This document shows positions 1-7,451 of a stretch of 46,701 bases of DNA, in pieces; within the stretch, counting starts at the first letter, position 1, and every line of letters begins with the position of its first letter. The notes below the pieces were generated by a model. It was not told the DNA's origin. It ran no database searches and saw only the letters and a list, made by a program, of their open reading frames with translations. The position numbers and the translations under genes were made by a program. Location: contig JAQXKO010000022.1 of NCBI GenBank assembly GCA_029010495.1, forward strand, positions 1 through 46,701. Direction: 5' to 3'. This DNA is from Clostridiales bacterium. GTDB lineage: Bacteria > Bacillota > Clostridia > Lachnospirales > Lachnospiraceae.

Positions 1-97
1 CAGTAAGACCCCTTGAAGACGACGAGGTAGATAGGTTGGAGGTGGAAGTGCCGTAAGGCATGCAGCTGACCAATACTAATAGGTCGAGGGCTTAACC
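1..97 (+). rRNA. 23S ribosomal RNA, 3' end (partial)
   Basis: The first ~97 bases match the conserved 3' terminus of bacterial 23S rRNA, including the sarcin-ricin-distal end with 'CAATACTAATAGGTCGAGGG' and the terminal CTTAACC. The gene is truncated by the window edge. It is followed directly by a tRNA cluster. There is no room for a 5S gene before the first tRNA (82 nt gap), so 5S is not in the usual 16S-23S-5S place in this operon. Confidence 0.95.
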
Positions 98-178
98 TAA
101 ACTTTTCATGGATTAGTTTTTATATGAAGTTTATTTGTTTCACTTAAAATGGTGTTTGAAAATCATGTATATGATTAA

Positions 179-252
179 GGCCTGGTGGCTCAGCTGGTTA
201 GAGCGCCGCCCTGTCACGGCGGAGGTCGTGGGTTCGAACCCCATCCAGGTCG
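179..252 (+). tRNA. tRNA-Asp (anticodon GTC)
   Basis: Full cloverleaf: acceptor GGCCTGG pairs with CCAGGTC (one G-U), anticodon loop CTGTCAC gives GTC, T-loop GGTTCGAACC is present. The discriminator is G; CCA is not encoded. First tRNA behind the 23S gene and probably co-transcribed with it. Confidence 0.96.
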
Positions 253-335
253 TTAAAATGTAAATTAGGTATTGACATTTTAATTGTTTTATGGTAATTA
301 AATAAGGTAACAAGCTTTTAGCGTATTATATACAT

Positions 336-408
336 GGGATCTTAGCTCAGCTGGGAGAGCATCTGCCTTACAAGCAGAGGGTCACAGGTTCGAGCCCTGT
401 AGGTCCCA
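336..408 (+). tRNA. tRNA-Val (anticodon TAC)
   Basis: Acceptor GGGATCT pairs with AGGTCCC; D-arm AGCTCAGCTGGGAGAGC and T-arm ACAGGTTCGAGCCCTGT are intact; anticodon loop CTTACAA reads TAC. The 3' CCA is not encoded. Second member of the rRNA-linked tRNA cluster. Confidence 0.96.
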
Positions 409-413
409 TTTAT

Positions 414-495
414 GGGTAGGTTCCCGAGTGGCCAAAGGGGGCAGACTGTAAATCTGTTATCGACGATTTCGAAGGTTCGAATCCTTCCCTGCCCA
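414..495 (+). tRNA. tRNA-Tyr (anticodon GTA)
   Basis: At 82 nt it has the long variable arm of a class II tRNA. Acceptor GGGTAGG pairs with CCTGCCC (one G-U and normal pairs); anticodon loop CTGTAAA reads GTA; T-arm GAAGGTTCGAATCCTTC is intact. Only 5 nt separate it from tRNA-Val. Confidence 0.95.
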
Positions 496-518
496 TTTTA
501 ACTAAAGATATTAAACGT

Positions 519-592
<74 letters not shown>

Positions 593-631
593 TCAATTTA
601 ATAGGTTTCACCGAAAGGTGTTAACATAGAT

Positions 632-704
<73 letters not shown>

Positions 705-716
705 TTATTTTTATAT

Positions 717-789
717 GGACCACTAGCTCAGGCGGTAGAGCACTTGACTTTTAATCAAGTTGTCTGGGGTTCGAATCCCCAGTGGTTCA
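717..789 (+). tRNA. tRNA-Lys (anticodon TTT)
   Basis: Acceptor GGACCAC pairs with GTGGTTC; anticodon loop CTTTTAA reads TTT; T-arm CTGGGGTTCGAATCCCCAG is perfect. Last tRNA of the cluster; a strong terminator follows 5 nt later. Two tRNA-Lys genes with the CTT anticodon occur elsewhere in the window. Confidence 0.95.
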
Positions 790-794
790 CTACA

Positions 795-827
795 GGCTCT
801 TCTGCATTTGCAGAAGGGTCTTTTTTT
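795..827 (+). terminator. Intrinsic terminator of the rRNA/tRNA operon
   Basis: An 11-bp stem (795-805 with 810-820, core CTTCTGC/GCAGAAG, two G-U pairs) with an ATTT loop is followed by seven T. It closes the 23S-tRNA transcript. Confidence 0.92.
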
Positions 828-969
828 ATGTTATACACTTGGCAGAGAGTAGACCGATGTTGAAAATACAGAATTACGTAATTAATTTATTTAACCGGAC
901 TATAATATATTTTTTAATACGTAAATAAAACATACATTATCTTATACTGAACGTAAAATAATGTAAAAA

Positions 970-999
970 AACATAAAAGAACATAAAAGAACATAAAGG
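970..999 (+). repeat. Three tandem copies of a 10-nt unit (AACATAAAAG)
   Basis: The unit AACATAAAAG is repeated in direct succession, the third copy ending AAGG instead of AAAG. It lies immediately before the hairpin at 1001. The function is unknown; it could be simple slippage or a binding-site array. Confidence 0.6.
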
Positions 1000-1000
1000 C

Positions 1001-1045
1001 AAACATGCACAATTTTTTTTATTGATTTTGTGCATGTTTTTTTAT
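1001..1045. terminator. Perfect 12-bp hairpin with T-run (bidirectional terminator candidate)
   Basis: AAACATGCACAA (1001-1012) pairs perfectly with TTGTGCATGTTT (1028-1039) around a 15-nt T-rich loop, with T continuing after the stem on the plus strand. It is a second stop after the rRNA operon terminator and insulates the Tad operon from it. Confidence 0.65.
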
Positions 1046-1068
1046 TGCTAAAATATTATTGTGAAACT

Positions 1069-1080
1069 TTACCATGGTAA
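1069..1080. promoter_or_regulatory. Palindrome TTACCATGGTAA, possible operator
   Basis: A perfect 12-bp palindrome sits about 70 nt upstream of the candidate -35 and 127 nt before the first Tad gene. It is the size of a dimeric repressor half-site pair, but no matching regulator is adjacent. The assignment as operator is inference. Confidence 0.3.
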
Positions 1081-1146
1081 TTTTACACAAAAAATTTATA
1101 TGTCCGGTGAAATATTACCAAAGGAAAGGCCTGAAAATTTCGAGGA

Positions 1147-1175
1147 TTGACTTTCAGAATAAAGTGGTTTATTTT
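1147..1175 (+). promoter_or_regulatory. Candidate promoter of the Tad operon
   Basis: TTGACT (1147-1152), a 17-nt spacer and TATTTT (1170-1175) resemble a sigma-A promoter; the -10 matches only 4 of 6. It lies 31 nt before the start of the first gene, so the leader would be short. Confidence 0.4.
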
Positions 1176-1206
1176 GAGGATGCTTACAACGTTTGGAGGT
1201 GCATTT

Positions 1207-2265
1207 ATGGAAAAAATACTTGCTATACTTGCCGGAGACCCTGCTTATGTTCACAGTCTGGCTGATTACATATGCAGCTCTCATCTTTTAAAGTACAGAG
1301 TTATTCCTTTTGTTGATTTATATGATTACATGCTTTTTTCTGAAGACAGGCATATAGATGTGCTGCTTGTTGATGAATTTATATGGTGCGAAACAGGTAA
1401 GTCAAATCCGGATAAGACATTTATTCTTACGAGGTTTGAAACAGAGAAGGATGATGAGCTTTTTATGTATCAGAGTATGGACCAGATTGTTAAAAGGCTT
1501 AATCTGAAGCTTTCAAATATTGATTTCGTCCCGGAAAAGTCGTATAAATTTAAAATTATTTGCGTAATTGATTATGCCGGCATCGACTGCTCTTCATTAT
1601 TTGCAAGGGCACTCTCTGCTGCATATGCCAAAAATGACGATGTTTTATTCATTAATTTTGATTGGTACAATCGTGAATTATATGAAGAGAATTATTGTTT
1701 AAGCGCATTAATTTATAATCTGAAAATTCATGCTGATTTATGGCCGGCATTTACGGGTAAGGCATTAAAATCCAATAAATATTATGATTATTATACTAAT
1801 GTAGCAGGCTATGAGGACATCTTATCGGTTACCGGAGATGATTTGTTTAATCTGTTTGCGGGAATAACAAAAGAAAAAAAATATAATACGGTAGTAATAA
1901 ATTGCAGTATGAATTTCCCGGCACAGAAAATATTATTTGAAAAGGCCTGTAAAATTTTTCTGGTCAACAGTGAATCGGAGGAATACGATAAGTCCATAAT
2001 TGATCAGCTAAAAAAAATATCAGGGGAGGAAACAGTAAAAAAGATTATAGAAACAGGCCCGGTGTATGATGCTGCCGTCAAAAAGATAAAAAATGATGAA
2101 AATATTTTTGATTCCAAGCTTTTTCACAGGGCATCAGATTGTATTAACAGTGTGACAAAAAGTATTGCGGCAGCTTCTAATAATAAAGAATTGCCTGCAG
2201 CCTTACCGGATAAGGAAAAGGGAATTGTCCGAAAAATAATAGGCAGAAAAAATATTGGGGTGTGA
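1207..2265 (+). CDS. tadZ: TadZ/CpaE-like protein lacking a Walker A motif
   Basis: A 352-aa protein, first in the Tad operon. Its position before the TadA ATPase and its layout (N-terminal receiver-like region of ~110 aa, then a ParA/MinD-like alpha/beta region starting near YKFKIICVID) suggest TadZ/CpaE, the factor that places Tad pili in the cell. Where ParA-type ATPases carry GGVGKST, this protein reads YAGIDCSS, so the P-loop lysine is missing and it probably does not hydrolyse ATP. The following FINFDWYN resembles the conserved strand after helix 1. The start is the ATG at 1207 with TTGGAGG upstream; an in-frame ATG at 1147 has no ribosome binding site and overlaps the promoter candidate. 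The stop overlaps the next gene's alternative GTG. Identification rests largely on context. Confidence 0.65.
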   Translation: MEKILAILAGDPAYVHSLADYICSSHLLKYRVIPFVDLYDYMLFSEDRHIDVLLVDEFIWCETGKSNPDKTFILTRFETEKDDELFMYQSMDQIVKRLNLKLSNIDFVPEKSYKFKIICVIDYAGIDCSSLFARALSAAYAKNDDVLFINFDWYNRELYEENYCLSALIYNLKIHADLWPAFTGKALKSNKYYDYYTNVAGYEDILSVTGDDLFNLFAGITKEKKYNTVVINCSMNFPAQKILFEKACKIFLVNSESEEYDKSIIDQLKKISGEETVKKIIETGPVYDAAVKKIKNDENIFDSKLFHRASDCINSVTKSIAAASNNKELPAALPDKEKGIVRKIIGRKNIGV

Positions 2266-2267
2266 TT

Positions 2268-3488
2268 ATGAATATTTCTGAAATTACAAAGCAGGAGGTT
2301 GATGAGCTAAAGCAAAAAATAGTCAAACGTCTGGATGTTACAAAAAAGCTTGAGGATGAGCAGGTTTTCGAAATAATTGACGAATGTATTATCGAGTATA
2401 TTAATAATAAATACATTTCCATGGAACAGCGGGTTATTTTAAGAAAACAGATTTTTAATTCATTAAGACGACTTGATGTGTTACAGGATCTGGTCGAGGA
2501 TGATTCTGTTACTGAAATTATGGTCAACGGACCTGATAATATTTTTGTTGAAAAAGAAGGCCGTCTGTATAAATCTGAAGTAAGCTTCGATTCAGAGGAA
2601 AGACTGGTTGATATTATAAGAAGAATTGCATCAAATGTAGGAAGAATAATTAATGAATCAAAGCCGATAGTTGATGCAAGGCTTACAGACGGCTCCAGAA
2701 TTAATGCGGTTTTGCCTCCGGTTTCGCTATGCGGACCTGTTTTAACAATCAGAAAGTTCTCAAAGCAGATGTACAGTCTTGACGATTTAGTGAAAATGGG
2801 AACGCTGACTAAAGAAGCAGGTGATTTTTTAAAGAAGCTGGTGGACTGTGGCTATAATATTTTTTGCTCCGGCGGAACAGGAAGCGGTAAAACAACATTT
2901 CTTAATGCGCTTATCGGGTGCATTAATCCCGTTGAGAGAATTATTGTTGCTGAAGATACAAGCGAGCTGAGAATTTCAAATCCGAACAGTATCTCACTGG
3001 AGGTCAAGACTGCAAACGGAGCAGGAATTGAGGAAATCACAATGAGAACACTTATTAAAACCGCTCTTAGAATGAGGCCGGACAGAATAATTGTCGGTGA
3101 AGTCAGGGGAAAAGAGGCAATTGATATGCTGCAGGCTCTGAATACCGGCCACAGCGGAATGTCAACCGGCCATTCAAATTCGGCAAAAGATATGCTTTCG
3201 CGTATTGAAACAATGGTTATTCTCGATGAAATGATTCCTATTCAGGCAATCAGAAGCCAGATTGCAAGTGCAATTGATATTATCATCAGTATGCAGCGCT
3301 TTGCAGACGGTTCAAGGAAGATTACAACAATCGCCGAAACTAACGGGATAAAAAACGGTGAAATTCAGCTGAATATTTTATTTGAATATGAACAGCAGAC
3401 GTCATGTGTTGAAAAAGGAGCATGTCTTGTTAAGAAAAATGACCTCCTGCATAGGGATAAGCTTTTGATTAAGGGATATAAAGAATAA
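2268..3488 (+). CDS. tadA: Tad secretion ATPase TadA/CpaF
   Basis: A 406-aa type II/IV secretion ATPase of the CpaF subfamily, the cytoplasmic hexameric motor that drives pilin assembly. Seen in the sequence: the N-terminal CpaF region with VTEIMVNGPDNIFVE, Walker A GGTGSGKTT (about residue 205), an Asp box IIVAEDTSEL, Walker B-type MRPDRIIVGEVRGKEA and a His box TGHSGMSTGHSN. The length is normal for the family. ATG 2268 is chosen over the GTG at 2262 because GGGG lies 7 nt upstream. It follows the TadZ gene with 2 nt between the coding regions and precedes tadB by 2 nt, so translation is likely coupled. Confidence 0.95.
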   Translation: MNISEITKQEVDELKQKIVKRLDVTKKLEDEQVFEIIDECIIEYINNKYISMEQRVILRKQIFNSLRRLDVLQDLVEDDSVTEIMVNGPDNIFVEKEGRLYKSEVSFDSEERLVDIIRRIASNVGRIINESKPIVDARLTDGSRINAVLPPVSLCGPVLTIRKFSKQMYSLDDLVKMGTLTKEAGDFLKKLVDCGYNIFCSGGTGSGKTTFLNALIGCINPVERIIVAEDTSELRISNPNSISLEVKTANGAGIEEITMRTLIKTALRMRPDRIIVGEVRGKEAIDMLQALNTGHSGMSTGHSNSAKDMLSRIETMVILDEMIPIQAIRSQIASAIDIIISMQRFADGSRKITTIAETNGIKNGEIQLNILFEYEQQTSCVEKGACLVKKNDLLHRDKLLIKGYKE

Positions 3489-3490
3489 AT

Positions 3491-4219
3491 ATGAAAAAGG
3501 ATAAAACATTATTTGTCATAAGATATCTGGGGACGCTTCTGGCAATGTGTCTGGCAGTTTCGATTCTGTTTTATAATTCGTTAATTGGAATGGCGGTATT
3601 GACTCCGTATTTGGTTTACAGGTTGTCAGGTATAGGAGCAGAATACCGAAAAAAGCAGAGAAGAATTATTTTGAACCAGTTCAAGGATTTTTTATCAAAT
3701 CTTGAAACTGCAATTTTGGCCGGAAACAGTGCCGGAATGGCAGTAATTGCGGCCAAAAAGGATGTGGAAGCCATATATGGAGCTTCCTCACCGCTTGTTA
3801 AATGTCTTGATGAGGTGGAAAACAGATTAAGCATAAACGAAAGCTTATCAAATGCCCTGCAGATTTTTATGGAAAAGAGTGATTTGAAGGAAATAATGGA
3901 TTTCTGCGAGGTTTTTATCGTGGCAAACAGCAGCGGAGGAGATTTGACTGCACTAATCAGGGCAGCCAGAAATAACATATATGAAACAATTAATCTTAAC
4001 AGGGAAATTGAAGATATTATTTCGGGTAACAAAACCGAGTGTCTGATTATGAAGGTGATGCCGCTTTTAATCCTGTTGTATTTCAGGGTTTTTTCAAGCT
4101 CTTTTCTTACACCGCTTTATTATACAACCGGAGGCAAGGCAGTAATGCTTGTGCTTTCTGCAGTTTACTGTATTATGATTGAGTACAGCAATATAATTGT
4201 CGACAGGATTAATTCCTGA
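3491..4219 (+). CDS. tadB: TadB-like inner-membrane platform protein
   Basis: A 242-aa protein with two N-terminal membrane segments (about residues 9-45), a cytoplasmic helical type II secretion F domain (about 60-190, including NQFKDFLSNLETAILAGNSA and a SGGDLTALIR region), and hydrophobic C-terminal segments ending FLTPLYYTTGGKAVMLV. Such GspF/TadB proteins form the membrane platform that couples the ATPase to the pilus. The start ATG follows the previous stop by 2 nt and has only a weak purine stretch upstream, consistent with translational coupling. TadB in other bacteria is often ~300 aa with an N-terminal receiver-like part, so this is a short form. Confidence 0.88.
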   Translation: MKKDKTLFVIRYLGTLLAMCLAVSILFYNSLIGMAVLTPYLVYRLSGIGAEYRKKQRRIILNQFKDFLSNLETAILAGNSAGMAVIAAKKDVEAIYGASSPLVKCLDEVENRLSINESLSNALQIFMEKSDLKEIMDFCEVFIVANSSGGDLTALIRAARNNIYETINLNREIEDIISGNKTECLIMKVMPLLILLYFRVFSSSFLTPLYYTTGGKAVMLVLSAVYCIMIEYSNIIVDRINS

Positions 4220-4238
4220 GAAAAGCCGGAGGTGGCAT

Positions 4239-5666
4239 ATGTATTTGGCTATAATTACACTTACGATTGTATTTATAATTATTATTGCGGGATATATTAC
4301 AGGGATATACAAGCTTCAGGGGGGAGTTTATTCCTTAAGGCGATTTGCGCATCCCGGTGCTGCATTTCTCATAAACATATATGATAATGTCAGAAAGAAA
4401 ATCAATCCATGGGATGAAGAGCAGCTTGAAGATTATTATACAAAGGTGTATATCGGGCAGGATAGGGAAGCTGCCAAAAGGGAGGAAAGGCTTAAGCCGG
4501 CATTGTTTGCGATATATGCCCTGCTAATAACCTCATTATGCGCTATTATGCTGGCCCTGTTTACAACAGACCATAAAAGAGTCGACAGTCTGACAAGACC
4601 TGAATACGGTTCGGAAAAAATAACTCTTATGACAAGCTATCGGGATAATGAAATACCTGTCGAAATAAATGTCGGTGAGACTGTTCCCGACATGAAGGAA
4701 ATGGAAAGGCGCGTTGATGAAGCCATAAAGGAGCTTCCTGATAAAATTCTCGGGGCGAATGAAAATTTTAAGAAAATAACGGACAATTTACAGTTGTATA
4801 AAAGCTATAAAAATAAATCGACAAGAATAACATGGATCAGCTCTGACAATAAAATAATTGACAGTGAGGGTATGGTTAATCGTCAGAATATTTATGAGGA
4901 TACGCCGGTAACACTTACCATGCAGGTAAAAAGTTTTGAGGTAGTTAAGGAAAGAGAGATTGATGTGGTTGTGGTGCCGGATGAAGGGCTTGTCAGGGAT
5001 AGGGCGTATCTGTCAGAAATGATTGATGAATATCTGAACAGAAACGTCGACAAGGAGGTTGTGGAGCTGCCGTCGTTTGTGGATGACGAAGAAGTAGTAT
5101 TTTATACTCCACCTGATAACAGAGTAAGAATCGTAATATATACAGGAATTTTATTAAGCATCTGCCTGGCCTTTTACGGTTCAGCAAAAAGAAGGGAAAA
5201 ACTTCGCAAGAGAGAAAAAGAGCTGGTAAATGATTTTGAAGAGGTGGCCTCAAAGCTTCTTTTGTATGCAGAGTGTGGGTTTGGAGTAAGTAAATCATTT
5301 GAAAGAATATCGGATGATTATGAAAACAGACATACTAAAAGAAGATATGTATACGAAGAAATGAAAAAAACCTGTAACGAAATTAAAAACGGCAGGGAGC
5401 TGGGAGCCTCATATGAGGAGTTTGGCCGCAGATGCGGAAATATCTTTTACATCAGACTTGGCTCCGTATTGTCAAGGCAGCTTTACCGGGGAGGTGATGT
5501 ATATTCCCACAGTATCAAAAAAGAAATAACGGAGGCAAGAAGGGAGAAGCAGGCTGCCATAAGAAAAAAAGGAGAGGAGGCCAGTCTGAAGCTTTTGGCA
5601 CCGATGGGAGGCATGTTTATAATCGTGCTTGCCATTATTATAATACCATCATTTATGAATATGTAA
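4239..5666 (+). CDS. tadC: TadC-like platform protein with an extracytoplasmic Ig-like insertion
   Basis: A 475-aa protein, much longer than usual TadC (~300 aa). Membrane segments are seen at about 1-24, 86-110, 296-313 and 452-470. Between segments 2 and 3 lies an insertion of ~185 aa: a helical part, then a stretch with ITWISSDNKIIDSEG and PVTLTMQV that looks like a bacterial Ig-like (Big-type) fold ending IDVVVVP. By topology it should face outside. The type II secretion F domain is at about 325-450 (FEEVASKLLLYAECGFGVSK, RGGDVYSHSIKKE). ATG 4239 follows CCGGAGGTG; the upstream TTG at 4197 lies inside tadB and lacks a binding site. Platform role known for the family; role of the insertion is unknown. 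Confidence 0.85.
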   Translation: MYLAIITLTIVFIIIIAGYITGIYKLQGGVYSLRRFAHPGAAFLINIYDNVRKKINPWDEEQLEDYYTKVYIGQDREAAKREERLKPALFAIYALLITSLCAIMLALFTTDHKRVDSLTRPEYGSEKITLMTSYRDNEIPVEINVGETVPDMKEMERRVDEAIKELPDKILGANENFKKITDNLQLYKSYKNKSTRITWISSDNKIIDSEGMVNRQNIYEDTPVTLTMQVKSFEVVKEREIDVVVVPDEGLVRDRAYLSEMIDEYLNRNVDKEVVELPSFVDDEEVVFYTPPDNRVRIVIYTGILLSICLAFYGSAKRREKLRKREKELVNDFEEVASKLLLYAECGFGVSKSFERISDDYENRHTKRRYVYEEMKKTCNEIKNGRELGASYEEFGRRCGNIFYIRLGSVLSRQLYRGGDVYSHSIKKEITEARREKQAAIRKKGEEASLKLLAPMGGMFIIVLAIIIIPSFMNM

Positions 5667-5678
5667 AAAGGAGGAAAT

Positions 5679-5882
5679 ATGATTAATTTATGCAGAAAAA
5701 CATTCGGTAAAATATTCGGATTAGTTAAGAACAACAGGGGTGCGTCAATAGTTGAAGTTATACTAATATTGGTTATCCTGATAGGGATAGTTCTCATATT
5801 TAAAACAGAAATAACGGACCTGGTTACCAAGGCATTTACATCAATATCAAATGACTCAAATGGAATCTTCAGCAAAATATAA
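5679..5882 (+). CDS. Flp-type major pilin precursor
   Basis: A 67-aa protein with a short basic N-terminus, the cleavage-like context NNRG/ASIVEVILIL (Glu at position +5 of the mature form) and a 20-residue hydrophobic helix ending IVLIFK, then a short polar tail. This is the layout of Flp/class III prepilins (Flp1-like). The prepilin peptidase downstream at 8365 would cut after the Gly. A strong ribosome binding site (AAGGAGG) precedes ATG 5679, fitting a highly expressed structural subunit. Its end overlaps the start of the next gene by 32 nt. Confidence 0.85.
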   Translation: MINLCRKTFGKIFGLVKNNRGASIVEVILILVILIGIVLIFKTEITDLVTKAFTSISNDSNGIFSKI

Positions 5883-7434
5883 GAAAAAAGCAAGTGTTAC
5901 CGTGACCTTTACGCTGGTGCTGACAATGATTATCTCGATGCTTCTGGTAACACTGGAGCATGCGTACGCAAAATCGGGACATGTGATAGTGTATGAAACT
6001 TTAAATAAAGCCCTGGAATCGGTTCTTGGTAATTACAGCGCACCGCTTTACACACAATATGGGATTTTTGCCCTGCCTGTTGCCAAAAATGAAAAATATC
6101 AGACGACTGATATGATAAACAGTGAAATAGTCAGCGTCATAAGAGCCTCGCTTGGTTCGGATGCGGGGTCGAAAAACGGATTTGTTTATCAGGTAAATGG
6201 CGTTGAAAGCAAAATAAACGGCACCGTAAAACTGACTGACGACAATTTATACGAGTTTAAAAAGCAGCTTAAGGATGCTGCGCTTGCAGATGCGGCAGTA
6301 TATCTTGGGGAAGATATTTCAAAGCTTAATGCTGAGGATTTTAAGAGTCTGTCCGGTTTGCTTAACGGAATAAGCGGTAATAAAATCGAATTTGAAAAGG
6401 ATGAGAAAAAGCAGACGGATGATGAAAAGGATGCTGAAAACTTATATAATGATCTGCTTAATTTCCTGAAAATGGGATTTGCTTCATTGTGGTTTGAGGA
6501 TGTATCGGAAATCTCGAAAAACGCGGTATATTCACAAAAGCTGCCGTCAGTAAAGCTTAAGGGTGAAATAATATATTCTTCACTGTATGACGAACTTGAT
6601 ATAGACGAGGAATCAATTCTGGACGGTAGCTATGTCGATGAGTTGGTAAACGATTCGTATCTGAAGAAATTTTCGGATATAATCAATGAAAAGGTTACTT
6701 ATGCGGCTGATGATATACTTCTTGCGACATACGCAAGCCGGAATATGGATAATTATATTCATGACAAGGTGGATGGAGAATTAAAATATGAGCAGGAATA
6801 TATAGTTTTCGGCCATGAATCGGATTCGGTAAATATCAAACAGGCTTCATGGGCTATATTTGGTATAAGACTTGCAGCAAATCTTATATTTGTTTTATCA
6901 GATGATGCGATAAAAAATTCTCTGAAGTCAATAATTGCGGCAGCTATAGCAGATACACCGCTTGGTATTGCAATTCTTGCTCTGTTGGGAATTGTACTGG
7001 CAGTTGAAAATGCAGTTGTGGAGACGGCGGCCATTTTGAAGGGGAAGAGTGTGAATTTTATACCTACGGCTGTCTCGCAGTGTGTTCACGTGACAGAGAT
7101 TTTTTCGTTTACGAAACGCTTTGTAAGGAATAAGGCGGCAAATTATACTTCTTCACAGGGGATTTCACTCGGATATCAGACCTATATGTTTATATTCATG
7201 CTTATAAGCGGTCCTGATGTAACGATTAAAAGAATTATGGACATTATAGATATCAATATGAAAAAGCTCTATAATAAAAGCTTTGACATTCTGAATTGCT
7301 ATGTGGGGTTTGGCTGTACGGCGCAGGTTAAGCTTCGCTCAAGATTTTTCAATACTTCTGTCAGCGGAGTCAAAAAGGATTATTATAAGCTTCGTGTTAA
7401 TTCGGCGGTTAAGATGCCGGAGGCGGTATTTTGA
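5851..7434 (+). CDS. Large pseudopilin-like protein, DUF5702 type
   Basis: A 527-aa protein that begins with a basic KKKAS motif followed by a hydrophobic segment (VTVTFTLVLTMIISMLLVTL), the usual start of Tad-locus minor pilins and TadG-like proteins. The following VIVYETLNKALESVLGNY and LYTQYGIFALPV resemble DUF5702 proteins found in Lachnospiraceae Tad loci. A second hydrophobic region lies at about 325-395. It is probably an envelope-anchored minor component or tip protein; the exact role is unknown. Start ATG 5851 overlaps the pilin gene by 32 nt; ATG 5860 is an alternative. Neither has a clear Shine-Dalgarno sequence, so re-initiation after the pilin gene is likely. Confidence 0.7.
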   Translation: MTQMESSAKYKKKASVTVTFTLVLTMIISMLLVTLEHAYAKSGHVIVYETLNKALESVLGNYSAPLYTQYGIFALPVAKNEKYQTTDMINSEIVSVIRASLGSDAGSKNGFVYQVNGVESKINGTVKLTDDNLYEFKKQLKDAALADAAVYLGEDISKLNAEDFKSLSGLLNGISGNKIEFEKDEKKQTDDEKDAENLYNDLLNFLKMGFASLWFEDVSEISKNAVYSQKLPSVKLKGEIIYSSLYDELDIDEESILDGSYVDELVNDSYLKKFSDIINEKVTYAADDILLATYASRNMDNYIHDKVDGELKYEQEYIVFGHESDSVNIKQASWAIFGIRLAANLIFVLSDDAIKNSLKSIIAAAIADTPLGIAILALLGIVLAVENAVVETAAILKGKSVNFIPTAVSQCVHVTEIFSFTKRFVRNKAANYTSSQGISLGYQTYMFIFMLISGPDVTIKRIMDIIDINMKKLYNKSFDILNCYVGFGCTAQVKLRSRFFNTSVSGVKKDYYKLRVNSAVKMPEAVF

Positions 7435-7451
7435 TTTATCGGACAATAAAT

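Larger units (their letters stand above)
828..1206. other. Intergenic region upstream of the Tad operon
   Basis: This 379-nt AT-rich stretch holds no convincing gene. It contains three tandem copies of a 10-nt unit (970-999), a perfect 12-bp hairpin with flanking A/T runs (1001-1045), a 12-bp palindrome (1069-1080) and a weak sigma-A-like promoter (1147-1175). Each is listed separately. Short reading frames here overlap the hairpin or the promoter and lack ribosome binding sites. Confidence 0.7.

Noticed and set aside
272-300. TTGACA with a TAATTA at 17 nt between tRNA-Asp and tRNA-Val as an internal promoter
   Set aside because: The -10 match is poor and the cluster is well explained as part of the rRNA transcript.
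970-999. Tandem AACATAAAAG units as a CRISPR-like array
   Set aside because: Units are 10 nt with no spacers; simple tandem repeat without cas genes.
1074-1265. Short reading frames upstream of and overlapping the first Tad gene
   Set aside because: They lack ribosome binding sites and overlap the promoter region and the real start at 1207.
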